Shown here: piece after piece, positions 54,501 through 63,149 of the stretch
Numbering within the stretch: the first letter of the stretch is position 1
Layout of the letters: every line of letters starts with the position of its first letter
Assembly: GCF_000956535.1 (NCBI RefSeq)
Contig: NZ_JYIY01000071.1
Location: forward strand, 1 to 64,000
DNA from: Microbacterium ginsengisoli
GTDB taxonomy: Bacteria; Actinomycetota; Actinomycetes; Actinomycetales; Microbacteriaceae
Length of the DNA stretch: 64,000 nt
Reading direction: 5' to 3'
The notes under the pieces: model-generated
Told to the model about the DNA's origin: nothing
The model's database searches: none
Seen by the model: only the letters and a program-made list of their open reading frames with translations
Made by a program: the position numbers and the translations under genes

Positions 54501-56444
54501 CTGCTGGTCGAGCGGCAGGAGCGCATCGGCTGCCGGCGACGGCACGAACGACCACTGCTCGGATCCGAGGGCGCTGTTCAACGCGTTCACGAGCGTCGAG
54601 AGCGCGGAATCCCGGTCCTTACCGAACTTGGACGAGTTCTCGATCTCCTCGAGCGAGACCACGTCGGCACCCAGCCCGTTGATCGCCGCGACGATCTTGT
54701 CCTGCTGACGCTTCAGGTTCGCTGCGTCGGCGGCGCCGCGCGGGCCCGATCCCGAGCAGGTGTTCACCGTCACGTTGTTGCCCGCGCGATCGGTGTAGAA
54801 CGAGCAGGTGTTGCCGGCGGCGACATAGTCGGCGCCCGTGGTGGTGAAGTAGTTGAGCACGTTGAAGCTGGCGAGCTGGATGTCGCCGCCGACGTTCGGT
54901 GCGCTCGTGGGGCGCCCGTCCGCGATGGCCACGAACGAGGTGTCTCCCCCCGCCAGGAGCTGCGCGGTGGGCTGGAACTTCCAGGTGCTGTTGCGATAGT
55001 CGAGCACGACAGGCTTCGCAAACGTGACCGGAGCGCCGACGGTGATGTCGCGATCGCTCAGGTACGGGAGCGCGATGCTCTTGTTCGCGGAGCTGAGGAA
55101 GTTGATGGATGCCCCGTCGTCGAGCGTCACACCGCGGGCGGCGTTGTCCGCCACGGCCTGCGCGTACGCGGCGGTGCCGGGTCGGGCGATCTCCGTCGGC
55201 GTGATCAGCGGGGTGGTGCCGGTTGCCAGACCGATCTCGGCGTACTGGTTCGTCGAGTAGGTGTTGGTGACGGTGTAGTCGCCCTGGGGAAGGATCAGCA
55301 TGCCCTCGAGCGACTCGCGCTGCTGGTCGGTCGCGGGGAAGGCGACAGTCGCAGCCGCGACGGGCGCCGGCGCCGTCTCGGACAAGACCGTCGTGCCATT
55401 GGCGGTGCCGTTGATCTCGGTGAGCCCCTGGTACTCGGTCACGCTTCCGGTGACCTCGACGTACTGGCCTACGGAGACCTTCGCGGTCGCGGCCGAGCCG
55501 AAGACGAAGACCGCATCGGATGCGGTGTGGGTGCCCAAGTCGATGGCGCCGCCGGTGCCGGGGGTCTGGATGTAGAACCCGTTGAAGCCGCCGGTCGGGT
55601 AGGCCGCGGTCACGACTCCGCGGGTGGTGACGGTCTGACCGGAGAGCGGTGAGGTGTCGCCGGTGCCCTGGATCGCGGAGATCGGCGTGATCTCACCCGG
55701 CGCCGTGGTGGGCGACGTGGTGGGCGTCGGCGCGCTCGATGCGGTCGGCGAGGGCGAGGCGCTGGGAGAGTCGGTCGGGTTCGGTGTGCTTCCCGAGCCG
55801 GAGTTCTGGGGGGTGACGGTCGTGGTGACCGTGAAGTCCGTGGAGTTGTCGTCGGTGTCGACGAAGCCCGTGCGCGTCAAGGCGTTGGGCGTGGTGTTGC
55901 CGCCGGCGTCGGGGGCGGCCTTGGTCTCGAACGTGTTGCCGCTGCCGTAGCCGAGGAGGTCCACGACGCCCGGGGTGCCGACCACCGAGCCCGGGGTGAG
56001 GGTGAGGGGGGAGGACTGGTCGGAGAGCCAGAGCACGCCGTTCTGTCCACCGGGGTTGAAGCTCGTCACCTGATCGGGCGTGGGCAGCGCGACGCCGTTG
56101 GCGCCGTTCGAGGCGGCCTGCACGAGGAAGTACGAACCCGGGTTGATCGTGCCCGAGAGGGTGACCGTCGTCGCCGCGCCGGTGCCGGACGCGGACCGGT
56201 ACTGGAGCGACCAACCGGTCAGGTCCTGCGCGGTCCCCCCGGCGTTGTAGAGCTCGATGAACTTGTTGGTGAAGGGGGCGCCGGCGCTGCCTCCCTTGAG
56301 GTAGGCCTCATTGATGATGACGTCGGCCGGGGCGGGTTCTGCCGCCGAGGCCGCGAGCGCCGTGCCGGGCGCTGCGATGCCGATGAGGAGAGATGCGCCC
56401 GCGATGACGGCGAGCGCTCTCCTGCGTGGCTGGGAAATAGACAT
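51528..56444 (-). CDS. LPXTG surface protein: lamin-tail + nuclease + 5'-nucleotidase
   Basis: 1638 residues. Signal peptide (1-34), lamin-tail domain (about 38-195), Pro/Ser/Thr linker, an OB-like domain (about 245-380, TPISAIQGTGDTSPLSGQTV), an ExeM/NucH-type endonuclease-exonuclease-phosphatase domain (about 515-850: LASFNVLNYF, EEIEN, VNHFKSKG, LGDFNSYSQ, SSDHDP). Then a calcineurin-like 5'-nucleotidase (about 856-1120: [30 protein letters not shown]) and its C-terminal substrate domain (about 1170-1340). Two Ig-like segments lead to the sortase motif LPRTG (about 1604), a membrane helix and a basic end. It probably degrades extracellular DNA and nucleotides to nucleosides and phosphate at the wall. 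TAGGAGA ribosome-binding site. Confidence 0.92.
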   Translation of the reverse strand: MSISQPRRRALAVIAGASLLIGIAAPGTALAASAAEPAPADVIINEAYLKGGSAGAPFTNKFIELYNAGGTAQDLTGWSLQYRSASGTGAATTVTLSGTINPGSYFLVQAASNGANGVALPTPDQVTSFNPGGQNGVLWLSDQSSPLTLTPGSVVGTPGVVDLLGYGSGNTFETKAAPDAGGNTTPNALTRTGFVDTDDNSTDFTVTTTVTPQNSGSGSTPNPTDSPSASPSPTASSAPTPTTSPTTAPGEITPISAIQGTGDTSPLSGQTVTTRGVVTAAYPTGGFNGFYIQTPGTGGAIDLGTHTASDAVFVFGSAATAKVSVGQYVEVTGSVTEYQGLTEINGTANGTTVLSETAPAPVAAATVAFPATDQQRESLEGMLILPQGDYTVTNTYSTNQYAEIGLATGTTPLITPTEIARPGTAAYAQAVADNAARGVTLDDGASINFLSSANKSIALPYLSDRDITVGAPVTFAKPVVLDYRNSTWKFQPTAQLLAGGDTSFVAIADGRPTSAPNVGGDIQLASFNVLNYFTTTGADYVAAGNTCSFYTDRAGNNVTVNTCSGSGPRGAADAANLKRQQDKIVAAINGLGADVVSLEEIENSSKFGKDRDSALSTLVNALNSALGSEQWSFVPSPAADALLPLDQQDVIRTAFIYKASLVKPVGASVVLNDSAFSNARQPLAQAFTAADGTSAQFIAIVNHFKSKGSGTGADADQGDGQGASNASRVAQAHALVAFADGLKTSVGTDKVFLLGDFNSYSQEDPIKVITDAGYIQQGAEEYTYSFSGQSGSLDHIFASPSAQAAVTGAHVWNINAGESVALEYSRYNYNATDFYRADAFRSSDHDPLVVGVTLSHKIELNLLNINDFHGRIDGNTVAFAGTVEEQRAAYGEGNTLLLSAGDNIGASLFASAVAEDKPTLDVLNALDLAASAVGNHEFDRGYADLSGRVQDAADFPYLGANVYKAGTSEPALPEYTIVDAGGLKVAVIGVITQETPSLVAPGGITGLTFGDPVAAVNRVAAELAGTVDVIVAEYHEGAGAGTPEKATLDQEVAAGGAFADIVTKTSSSVDVIFTGHTHKQYVWDAPVPGVEGKTRPIVQTGNYGENLGQVVLSIDGASHDVLGYTARNIARSTTPAATLISTYPRVAEVNAITNAALASAAAIGNQPKGSVTADITTSYTGGSYVDGKYAGATARDNRAGQSTIGNLVADSLVASLGSADRGGAEIGVVNPGGLRAELFYAPDGTITYAEANAVLPFVNNLWTTSLTGAQFKAVLEEQWQTNADGTIPSRSYLQLGLSKNVSYTFDATAARGSHITGIWIDGKPIDLAASYRIGSFNFLLQGGDNFRTFAQGTNTRDSGLIDRDAWISYLETHQPVSPDFASRSAQVLGAPTTAVSAGDQVSFTVSAIDMTSLGSPLNTTLEYAVAGSAATFTPVAFVNGTATVSFTVPLDAPASTSVVLTSPASGTKVTVPLTVSNGTGLPGTGPGTEVPGTTPPSIIPLPVPDAALTAALEGKISASDTTPSVGDAVKIYVGVEHAGEWVTVWVHSTPVRIGTWFLVDASGYVTVTIPAGVSGAHSLVVQDADGNVIGWQAVTIADPSLAALPRTGGQDLQWLLWAGVLLLGAGAAARMTVRNRRS

Positions 56445-56540
56445 GAGTCTCCTAGTTCAGGGCTGAGAGCAACCCTGTGAGGCTAAGAGACGGAATGTTG
56501 ATGGGGGCGACAGTTGTGTGACGCGCAGGTAAACGCTCCA

Positions 56541-56554
56541 TGAGAATTTTCTCA
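56541..56554. promoter_or_regulatory. palindrome upstream of the surface nuclease gene
   Basis: TGAGAA-TT-TTCTCA lies about 100 bp before the start at 56444 in an AT-rich stretch (56530-56600) that should contain the promoter. No bound regulator can be named. Confidence 0.35.
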
Positions 56555-56649
56555 CGGAGGATCCTTCACTTAAACATAAGAAATGTTCAGACAACCGGCA
56601 AATTGCGCAGCATGGTCGCTCTCGGAGGGGCATTGCGCGCAGAAATGAC

Positions 56650-56680
56650 GAAGGCCCCCGGCGCAGTGCCGGGGGCCTTC
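56650..56680 (-). terminator. rplJ-rplL operon terminator
   Basis: Perfect 13-bp stem GAAGGCCCCCGGC / GCCGGGGGCCTTC, 5-nt loop, 20 bp after the rplL stop, followed on the minus strand by a short T-rich run (CGTCATTTCT). Confidence 0.88.
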
Positions 56681-56699
56681 GGAGCTGAGAGCAGCGGGA

Positions 56700-57092
56700 T
56701 TACTTGAGGGTAACCGTCGCGCCGGCCTCTTCGAGAGCGGCCTTCGCCTTGTCGGCGGCCTCCTTGTTGGCGCCCTCGATGACGGCCTTGGGGGCGCCAT
56801 CGACAACAGCCTTGGCCTCGCCGAGGCCGAGCGAGGTGAGCTCGCGGACGACCTTGATGACCTGGATCTTCTTGTCGCCGGCAGCCTCGAGGATGACGTC
56901 GAACGAGTCCTTCTCCTCGACCTCCTCGGCGGCACCACCGGCGCCACCGGCGGCCGGAGCGGCCGCGACGGCGACCGGAGCGGCGGCGGTGACCTCGAAG
57001 GTCTCCTCGAACTTCTTGACGAACTCGCTGAGCTCGATGAGCGTGAGCTCCTTGAAGGCGTCGAGCAGCTCCTCAGTGCTGAGCTTTGCCAT
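56700..57092 (-). CDS. rplL: 50S ribosomal protein L7/L12
   Basis: 130 residues. Stalk protein that recruits translation GTPases. N-terminal dimerisation part [30 protein letters not shown], Ala/Gly-rich hinge (about 37-58), and the C-terminal factor-binding domain [41 protein letters not shown] Shine-Dalgarno before ATG 57092; ten codons of the longer frame are excluded. 41 bp after rplJ. Confidence 0.97.
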   Translation of the reverse strand: MAKLSTEELLDAFKELTLIELSEFVKKFEETFEVTAAAPVAVAAAPAAGGAGGAAEEVEEKDSFDVILEAAGDKKIQVIKVVRELTSLGLGEAKAVVDGAPKAVIEGANKEAADKAKAALEEAGATVTLK

Positions 57093-57133
57093 GATGTTTC
57101 TCCTTGATTGGGGTTTGTCCACCGCGGGCCGAC

Positions 57134-57649
57134 TCAGGCCGCGGACTCCTGCTTCTCACGCAGCGCGTCGACCGTGCGAACGGCCTTCGACAGCGGGGCG
57201 TTGAAGAGATAAGCGGCACCGAACAGCGAGGCCTTCATCGCACCGGCGAGCTTCGCCAGCAGGACTTCACGGCTCTCGAGGTCGGCCAACTTGTTGACCT
57301 CGTCCGCGCTCAGGGGGGCACCGTCGAAGTAGCCGCCCTTGATCACGAGAAGAGGGTGTGCCTTGGCGAAGGCGCGCAGGCCCTTCGCGACGGCGACCGG
57401 GTCACCGTGCACGAAGGCGATGGCCGAAGGACCGGCAAAGTCCTCGTCCAGCTCCGTGATCCCCGCGTTGTTCGCGGCGATCTTGGACAGCGTGTTCTTC
57501 ACCACGGCGTACTCCGCGTCCTGACGGATGGTGTTGCGGAGCTCCTTGAGCTCGGCAACCGTCAGACCGCGGTACTCGGTGAGCAGTACGGCAGTCGAGT
57601 CCTCGAAATTCTTCGTGAGCTCGGCGACCGTCGCTTCCTTCTGCGCCAT
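57134..57649 (-). CDS. rplJ: 50S ribosomal protein L10
   Basis: 171 residues. Binds 23S rRNA and anchors the L7/L12 stalk. The opening [29 protein letters not shown] and [26 protein letters not shown] are typical. AAGGAG 6 nt before ATG 57649. First gene of the rplJL unit, preceded by a leader with an attenuator-like hairpin. Confidence 0.97.
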   Translation of the reverse strand: MAQKEATVAELTKNFEDSTAVLLTEYRGLTVAELKELRNTIRQDAEYAVVKNTLSKIAANNAGITELDEDFAGPSAIAFVHGDPVAVAKGLRAFAKAHPLLVIKGGYFDGAPLSADEVNKLADLESREVLLAKLAGAMKASLFGAAYLFNAPLSKAVRTVDALREKQESAA

Positions 57650-57716
57650 GGCCACTCCTTGTATCCACGTGACGATCCGCGATGGCGGATCGCCGGCCTC
57701 AGACCTTCCCGGCAAC

Positions 57717-57748
57717 GAAAAAAGCTCCGGCGCAAGCGCACGGAGCTT
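57717..57748 (-). promoter_or_regulatory. rplJ leader attenuator (L10-leader-like)
   Basis: In the rplJ leader, an AAGCTCCG/CGGAGCTT stem with an 11-nt loop is followed by six U residues, i.e. an intrinsic terminator 68 bp before the start codon. Ribosomal L10 leaders are known to fold around free L10 and control rplJL; this hairpin is in the right place. The 57650-57945 interval also holds the terminator below and, on the minus strand near 57870, a TATGCT -10-like box. Confidence 0.65.
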
Positions 57749-57895
57749 CACATGCCCGATGATCGGGAGTTCGTTCGTACACCTGCGCGGGCCCCTGCGT
57801 TGCAGAGCTTCGATCGACCTGCGCTGTCGCGCACGACGATGACCGGCGGTCTTCGGCTTGACATCAGCATACGGGATGCCGCTGCCCCCGCCAAA

Positions 57896-57932
57896 CCCGA
57901 AGGCCCCGCCGGTGATCAGCGGGGCCTTCGGG
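57896..57932 (-). terminator. terminator of the M1 peptidase/5'-nucleotidase gene
   Basis: Perfect 14-bp stem CCCGAAGGCCCCGC / GCGGGGCCTTCGGG, 9-nt loop, 13 bp after the stop at 57946. It separates this gene from the rplJ leader. Confidence 0.85.
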
Positions 57933-57945
57933 TGGATGCGGCGGA

Positions 57946-60900
57946 TCAGCTCCGGCGCTGCGGGCGCACTCGCGCGATGACTCCCGCGCCGATGAGAAGG
58001 AGCGCGAGCATCGTCACGCCGCCGAGCCACGAGGCATCCGCGCCGGTCTTGGGCAGGGCGCCGCTCGCCGGCAGCCCCGTGGCCGGCGGCACGCTCAGCG
58101 CGACCGAGGACCATCCGATGACGTTGCCCGAGGCGTCGAGCACGACGAGCCGGTGCGATCCACTGACACCGACCGGCAGCGTGACCGTGATGGTGCCGTC
58201 GGCCGCCACCTGGTACCAGCCGCCGACCTGCGTGGGCGTCGAGTGCAGCCAGACGGTGACCCACTGTCCGGCGTACTGCGTGCCGACGGTGATGACCACC
58301 GTCTCGCCCGCGACCAGGTTCGGCGACGGCACGCTGATGAGACCTTCGAGCTCGGCCAGCAGCTGCTCGTCGGTGGCGGGCACCGGCGTCGTGGTCGGCG
58401 GGATCGGCCCGGTCTGTCCGGCCGCGACCTGGATCGGGACCACCACCGTCGTGCCACCGGGGGCGACCGTCAACTCGATCGTGCTCTGCGGCGTCGCGTC
58501 GACGGGGAACGTCAGCGAGACGTTCGCGGTGCCGTTCGTCACCGGGATGGGCGCGAACGTCGCCGAGCTACCGGTTACCCGGGGGGTGACGGTCGTGGAG
58601 CGCGGGCTGCCGAGAGACGTGAGATCGACGCTCGACAGTGCGAACTCGATCGTCTGCCCCCGCATGACCGACGCGGGCACCCCGGTGAGCTGGGCCGAAC
58701 GACTCGCGAACTGGGGCGAGAGCCCCGGATGCGCCTGCAGGTAGGAGATCCACGCGTCGCGGTCGATGAGGCCCGAGTCGCGCGTCGAGGTGCCCTGTGC
58801 GAACGCGGTGAAGTTGTCGCCGCCCTGCAGCAGGAAGTTGAACGACCCGACGCGGTACGTGTTCGTCGCCACCAGCGGCTGCCCGTCGATCCACACCCCG
58901 GTGATGCGCTCACCTCGCGGCTTGGTCGCGTCGAACGTGTAGCTGACGTTCGACGAGAGCCCCAGGGCGAGGTACGGGCGGCTGCTGCCCTCCGGCTGCC
59001 ACTGCTGCTCGAGGGCCGCGGTGAACTGTGCGCCGGTGAGCGTGGTCGTCCAGAGGTTGTTCACGAACGGCAGCACCGCGTTCGCCTCTGCGTAGGTGAT
59101 CACACCGTCCGTGCCCTCGTAGAGCTCGGCGCGCAGGCCGCCGGGATTGACGACGCCGATCTCGGCGCCACCGCGGTCCGGGTCGGCGAGCGTCGACACC
59201 AGCGCGTCCGCCACCAGGTTGCCGAGGGTGGACTGAGCGGCACGGTTGTCACGGCTGCCGCCGGCGTAGCCGGACTCCGCATAGGACCCGCCCGCGAACG
59301 CGGTCGTGATATCCGCGGTCACCGATCCCACGGGCTGCTCACCGACGACGCGCGCCTGAGCGAGCGTCTCGTCGACGATGGTCGCGACCTCGGCCACACG
59401 CGGGAACCGTGCGATGAGCTGGTCGTCGAGCGCCTTGCTGGCCGCAGCGGTGGCCGCCGCGTCGTTCGGGAACACCTGCGACGCCAGCCGCGCGACGTTG
59501 CCCGATTGGGCCACGGTCACTGCACCGGTGGTGCGGTCGATCTCCAGGACGACCTTGCCGATGTTCTCGCCGTAGCTCCCGGTCTGGATGACAGGTCGGG
59601 TCCGATCGGTCCCGGGCACCGGGGCATCCCAGTCGTACAGCTTGTGCGTGTGACCGGTGAAGATCGCGTCGACGGATGCCGACGTGTCCGTGACGATGCG
59701 CGAGAACGCGCCGCCGGCGGCGATCTCCTGCTCGATCGTGGCGTTGTCGGGAGTGCCCGCGGAGGCGCCCTCGTGGTACTCGGCGATGATGACGTCCACC
59801 GTGCCCTCGAGGGACTCGGCGACGCGGTTCACCGCCGCGACCGGGTCACCGAAGTCGAGGGAGCTGATCCCGCCCGGCGCGACGAGCGCGGGTGTCTCCT
59901 GCGTGATCGCTCCGATCACCGCGACCTTGAGTCCGGCGACATCGATCACCGCGTACTCCGGAAGTGCGGGTGTCGTCGTTCCCTTCAGGTACACGTTCGC
60001 CCCCAGATAGGAGAAGTCGGCGCTGTCCGACACCCGGCCGACCAGGTCGCTGTACCCCTTGTCGAACTCGTGGTTGCCTGCCGCCGAGGCGGCCAGGTCG
60101 AGCGCATTGAGCACGTCGATCGTGGGCTCGTCGTTGAAGTACGACGAGGCGAACAAGGATGCCCCGATGTTGTCGCCGTCCGACAAGAGGAGCGTGTGGT
60201 CGTCGCGGCCCGCCTCGCGGAGGGTCTCGATGGTTCCGGCGAACTTCACCGTGTTGGCGTCGATGCGGCCGTGGAAGTCGTTGATGTTCAGCAGGGTGAG
60301 CTTCACCGGTCCCGCGGTCGTGAAGGAGAACACGCCGGATGTCACCGTGGAGCCGAGCCCCGGAGCACTGATGGAGAACTCCACGGGCGCACCGGAGGAA
60401 TCGGCGGCGATGGTGAACGGGATGTCGAGCGAAGCCGACGAACCGGTGGGGGTGTCGGGCACCGACCAGACGAGGTCGGTTCCCTCGATCGACAGTCCGG
60501 CGGGAAGCGGCGTCGGCAGGGTGATCTCGGGCAGGAGAGTCGAGCCGTCGACGACGACCTTTCCGCCTGTGAGCGTCACCTGACCGGTGCTCTGCACCGC
60601 CAGCTTCAGCATGAGCGGGTCTCCGGCGGCATAGGTGGTGCCGTCGGGAACGACGAGCGACGCATTCGCCGACCACACCGGCGGCCACGCCGGCTTGTCG
60701 GTGTCGTAGAGCCAGTCCTGGAAGAACGCGCCGAGGTCACGTCCCGACACCTCCTCGGCGAGCGCGATGAAGTCGGCGGTCGTCGCCGACCCGCCGGCGT
60801 GGCGCGCGGTCCATTCCGCGTACAGCCGGTCGAACGCCTGACGACCGATCGCCGTCATCAGCGCACCGAGGGTGTACTTGCCGCGGTTGTAGACCTGCCA

Positions 60901-62163
60901 GTCGTAGAGCTCCGAGGGGTCCGTGAAGCCCACCGTCGGCACGGTCCAGCGCGACGAGGTCGCCGAGTTCCAGGACGAGTAGCTGTCGTTCTCGGGGGTC
61001 GTCGGGTTCACTGCCGTGCTGGTCGCGTACTGGTAATAGGTCGTGAAGAACTCGGCGGCACCCTCGTTCAGCCAGATGTGCGACCAATCGGCCGGTGCGA
61101 CCTCGTTACCGAGCCACTGGTGGACGAGCTCGTGGATCAGAGTGGGTGCGCTGATGCTGCCATCGAAGAACGGACGGTCCTGCGTCTCCAGTGCATAGCC
61201 GACGCTCACCCGGTCGACGATCACACCGGTGCTCGCACCCGGGTAGGGGCCGAGCTTGGTCTCGAGCCAGTCGATGATCGGCTTGATGCTGGCGCGACGA
61301 GTGTAGATCGTGTTCTGCGTGTTGGTGGAGATCGTCGGGTCGACGAAGCTCCACTCGTGCAGGGTGCGACCGCTCGCGAGCACGATGTCGCTCTCGAGGA
61401 TGTTGAAGCGACCGATCGACAGCACCGAGAGCTCGGATGCCATCGGCTTGGTCTGCGTCCATACCCATTGCGTCGTGCCGGCGACATCGTCCACGGTCTT
61501 CGACGTCAGCTCGCCGTTGCTCGCGACGACCAGCGGGTTGCCACCTGCAACCGAGGGCGCCGTCACCGCGATGCGGTAGGTCGCCTTGTCGGCGGGCGTG
61601 TTGTTGTTCGGGAACCACGCCATCGACCCGACCGGCTGGCCGAGCGCGGTGACACCGTCGGTCGTGGGCACCCACCCCTCGGAGGACCCGTCGTGGTCGA
61701 TGTGCCGGACAGGCGCGCCGGAATAGGCGACGGCGACCGTGAACTCGCCGACCACCGGCTGCGCGGGGGTGACGATCAGCTTGTACCGCACGGCCGCGGC
61801 GTCGTTCTCGCGCACGTAGCTCGCCGCGGTGCCGTTGACGAGGACGCTCTCGACCGTCAGGCCCTCGAAGTCGAGGGCGAACGACGACAGCGGGCTCGCC
61901 GCGATGGCGGTGATCGTCGTGACGGCCGAGATGTCGGTCTTGGTGCGATAGGTCATCGCGATGTCGTAGTTCTGCACGTCGTAGCCCGCGTTGCCGACGT
62001 TCGGGAACAGCGGGTCCCCGGCGGTCGTCGCTCCGGTCGCCGGCTCGGCCGCCTGGGCCGGGAGCGCGAGGCCTGTGATGGCCAGCGCGAGTGCCGCGCC
62101 GGCTGCGGCGAGCCGCATGAGGCGGTGTGAAGGTCGGCGGGTGCGCGCGGACGACTCAGACAT
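57946..62163 (-). CDS. LPXTG surface fusion: M1 metallopeptidase + 5'-nucleotidase
   Basis: 1405 residues. Signal peptide with cleavage after LPAQA (38). An M1-family peptidase part (about 45-520): N-terminal beta domain [29 protein letters not shown] in place of GAMEN, zinc motif HELVH (342-346) with the third ligand Glu in WLNEGAAE 19 residues on. A beta linker (about 525-618) leads to a complete 5'-nucleotidase: NINDFHGR (about 623), [28 protein letters not shown], and the C-terminal domain with [11 protein letters not shown]. An Ig-like part precedes the sortase signal LPKTG (about 1369), helix and basic tail. ATG 62163 has AAGGGG upstream. The two activities are normally separate proteins. 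Confidence 0.92.
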   Translation of the reverse strand: MSESSARTRRPSHRLMRLAAAGAALALAITGLALPAQAAEPATGATTAGDPLFPNVGNAGYDVQNYDIAMTYRTKTDISAVTTITAIAASPLSSFALDFEGLTVESVLVNGTAASYVRENDAAAVRYKLIVTPAQPVVGEFTVAVAYSGAPVRHIDHDGSSEGWVPTTDGVTALGQPVGSMAWFPNNNTPADKATYRIAVTAPSVAGGNPLVVASNGELTSKTVDDVAGTTQWVWTQTKPMASELSVLSIGRFNILESDIVLASGRTLHEWSFVDPTISTNTQNTIYTRRASIKPIIDWLETKLGPYPGASTGVIVDRVSVGYALETQDRPFFDGSISAPTLIHELVHQWLGNEVAPADWSHIWLNEGAAEFFTTYYQYATSTAVNPTTPENDSYSSWNSATSSRWTVPTVGFTDPSELYDWQVYNRGKYTLGALMTAIGRQAFDRLYAEWTARHAGGSATTADFIALAEEVSGRDLGAFFQDWLYDTDKPAWPPVWSANASLVVPDGTTYAAGDPLMLKLAVQSTGQVTLTGGKVVVDGSTLLPEITLPTPLPAGLSIEGTDLVWSVPDTPTGSSASLDIPFTIAADSSGAPVEFSISAPGLGSTVTSGVFSFTTAGPVKLTLLNINDFHGRIDANTVKFAGTIETLREAGRDDHTLLLSDGDNIGASLFASSYFNDEPTIDVLNALDLAASAAGNHEFDKGYSDLVGRVSDSADFSYLGANVYLKGTTTPALPEYAVIDVAGLKVAVIGAITQETPALVAPGGISSLDFGDPVAAVNRVAESLEGTVDVIIAEYHEGASAGTPDNATIEQEIAAGGAFSRIVTDTSASVDAIFTGHTHKLYDWDAPVPGTDRTRPVIQTGSYGENIGKVVLEIDRTTGAVTVAQSGNVARLASQVFPNDAAATAAASKALDDQLIARFPRVAEVATIVDETLAQARVVGEQPVGSVTADITTAFAGGSYAESGYAGGSRDNRAAQSTLGNLVADALVSTLADPDRGGAEIGVVNPGGLRAELYEGTDGVITYAEANAVLPFVNNLWTTTLTGAQFTAALEQQWQPEGSSRPYLALGLSSNVSYTFDATKPRGERITGVWIDGQPLVATNTYRVGSFNFLLQGGDNFTAFAQGTSTRDSGLIDRDAWISYLQAHPGLSPQFASRSAQLTGVPASVMRGQTIEFALSSVDLTSLGSPRSTTVTPRVTGSSATFAPIPVTNGTANVSLTFPVDATPQSTIELTVAPGGTTVVVPIQVAAGQTGPIPPTTTPVPATDEQLLAELEGLISVPSPNLVAGETVVITVGTQYAGQWVTVWLHSTPTQVGGWYQVAADGTITVTLPVGVSGSHRLVVLDASGNVIGWSSVALSVPPATGLPASGALPKTGADASWLGGVTMLALLLIGAGVIARVRPQRRS

Positions 62164-62328
62164 GGATCCCCTTCTCGAGCGCGCGACACGGGCGCACGCA
62201 ACAGGAGCGACGTTAGGGATCAGATGTTTCTTCATTGTTTCATAGAGATCTCCCAGATTTCCAAGAATCCCTCACCGCCGGGTCGAGCCCCTCGCATGTC
62301 GCGACCGACGGCTGTCCCGGCCCGGACG

Positions 62329-62334
62329 TAGGGT
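62329..62334 (+). promoter_or_regulatory. -10 box of leaderless gene at 62342
   Basis: TAGGGT ends 7 nt before the GTG at 62342; no Shine-Dalgarno. The 178-bp interval to the divergent surface-protein gene also has an AT-rich stretch (62222-62265) with two TGTTTC direct repeats, probably part of the other promoter. Confidence 0.5.
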
Positions 62335-62341
62335 CGAACAC

Positions 62342-63001
62342 GTGACACCCGAACTGGCCGCACGCATCGTCGCGGATTCCCGCGATCGCGTGGCCTGGGT
62401 GCGGGCGCGGTCCCGCGGCATCACGGCGACGGATGTCGCGGCCCTGTCATCTGCGGCATCCATCTCGCGGGCCGCCGACGCGAAACTGCAGGGCCAGCGC
62501 TTCTCCGGCAACGCCTACACGGACCACGGCCGGCGACGCGAGCCGGAGATCGCCGCCTGGGTGGCGGCGACCCACGGCATCCAGCCCTCGACGGCCCTCT
62601 TCCACGCGGTTGTCGAGCCGCGGCACCTCGCGACCCCCGACGGCATCGGCATGGACGACCGCGGCCGCATCACCCTCGCCGAGATCAAGACGACCAACAA
62701 GTCGTGGAAGTCGATCCCGCGCACCTACCTGCGTCAGGTGTGGTGGCAGCAGCACGTGCTGGGAGCCGAGCGCACCCTCGTCGCGTGGGAGCAGCACGAC
62801 GGCTTCGTGCCGGTCGGCGACGAGCCGCGCTGCGCCTGGGTCGAGCGCGACGACATCGAGATCGCGAAGCTCGTGCGGCTGGCGACCTCCCTCATCGACG
62901 AGCTCTATCGCCGCACGACGCTGGCGCGCACCGGCTCGGATGCCGCGGCCGCACCCGCGGCTGGTCGCGAGGCGTTCCGGGCGCTCGCGCTCTCGGACTG
63001 A
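62342..63001 (+). CDS. YqaJ/lambda-exonuclease-like nuclease
   Basis: 219 residues of the restriction-endonuclease fold. GITATDVAALSS, GRRREPEIAAWV, the metal-binding pair in TPDGIGMD and LAEIKTTNKSW (D...ExK), and YLRQVWWQQHVLGAERTLVAWEQ with the conserved Gln match YqaJ-type nucleases. In phages these resect DNA ends; chromosomal copies in actinobacteria are of unclear use. No phage genes are nearby. GTG start, leaderless. Followed by a hairpin. Confidence 0.8.
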   Translation: MTPELAARIVADSRDRVAWVRARSRGITATDVAALSSAASISRAADAKLQGQRFSGNAYTDHGRRREPEIAAWVAATHGIQPSTALFHAVVEPRHLATPDGIGMDDRGRITLAEIKTTNKSWKSIPRTYLRQVWWQQHVLGAERTLVAWEQHDGFVPVGDEPRCAWVERDDIEIAKLVRLATSLIDELYRRTTLARTGSDAAAAPAAGREAFRALALSD

Positions 63002-63016
63002 GCCCGGCACGCACTC

Positions 63017-63032
63017 CCCCGCCACGGCGGGG
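63017..63032 (+). terminator. hairpin after YqaJ-like gene
   Basis: CCCCGCC-AC-GGCGGGG followed by TCTTC, 15 bp after the stop. Confidence 0.6.
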
Positions 63033-63055
63033 TCTTCATCGCGCCCGCCCAAAGT

Positions 63056-63101
63056 AGTTGACACAGCGCAACGAGATTCATATAGTTGCTCTCAGTCAAC
63101 T
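63056..63101 (+). promoter_or_regulatory. strong promoter with overlapping operator half-sites
   Basis: TTGACA (63058-63063), 17-bp spacer, TATAGT (63081-63086): the best sigma-70-type promoter in the window. AGTTGAC (63056-63062), AGTTG (63084-63088) and GTCAACT (63095-63101) are related half-sites, the last two forming an inverted repeat over the start site, as expected for a TetR/MarR-type repressor. Confidence 0.75.
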
Positions 63102-63149
63102 TTTGCGCCGACGGTGTCGCACTCCCCACCCGCACAGGAAGGCCCCGTC

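Noticed and set aside
52326..55652. 1108-codon open frame opposite the large surface nuclease gene
   Set aside because: It is a GC-rich antisense shadow: composition is Arg/Glu/Asp/His/Val-heavy with no domain, whereas the minus-strand reading has clear motifs throughout.
58153..62130. 1325-codon open frame opposite the peptidase/nucleotidase fusion
   Set aside because: Same antisense effect; the Arg-rich low-complexity product matches nothing and lacks a plausible start.
62342..63001. Prophage remnant suggested by the YqaJ-like nuclease
   Set aside because: No integrase, portal, capsid, lysis or attachment site is nearby, and codon use matches the chromosome.
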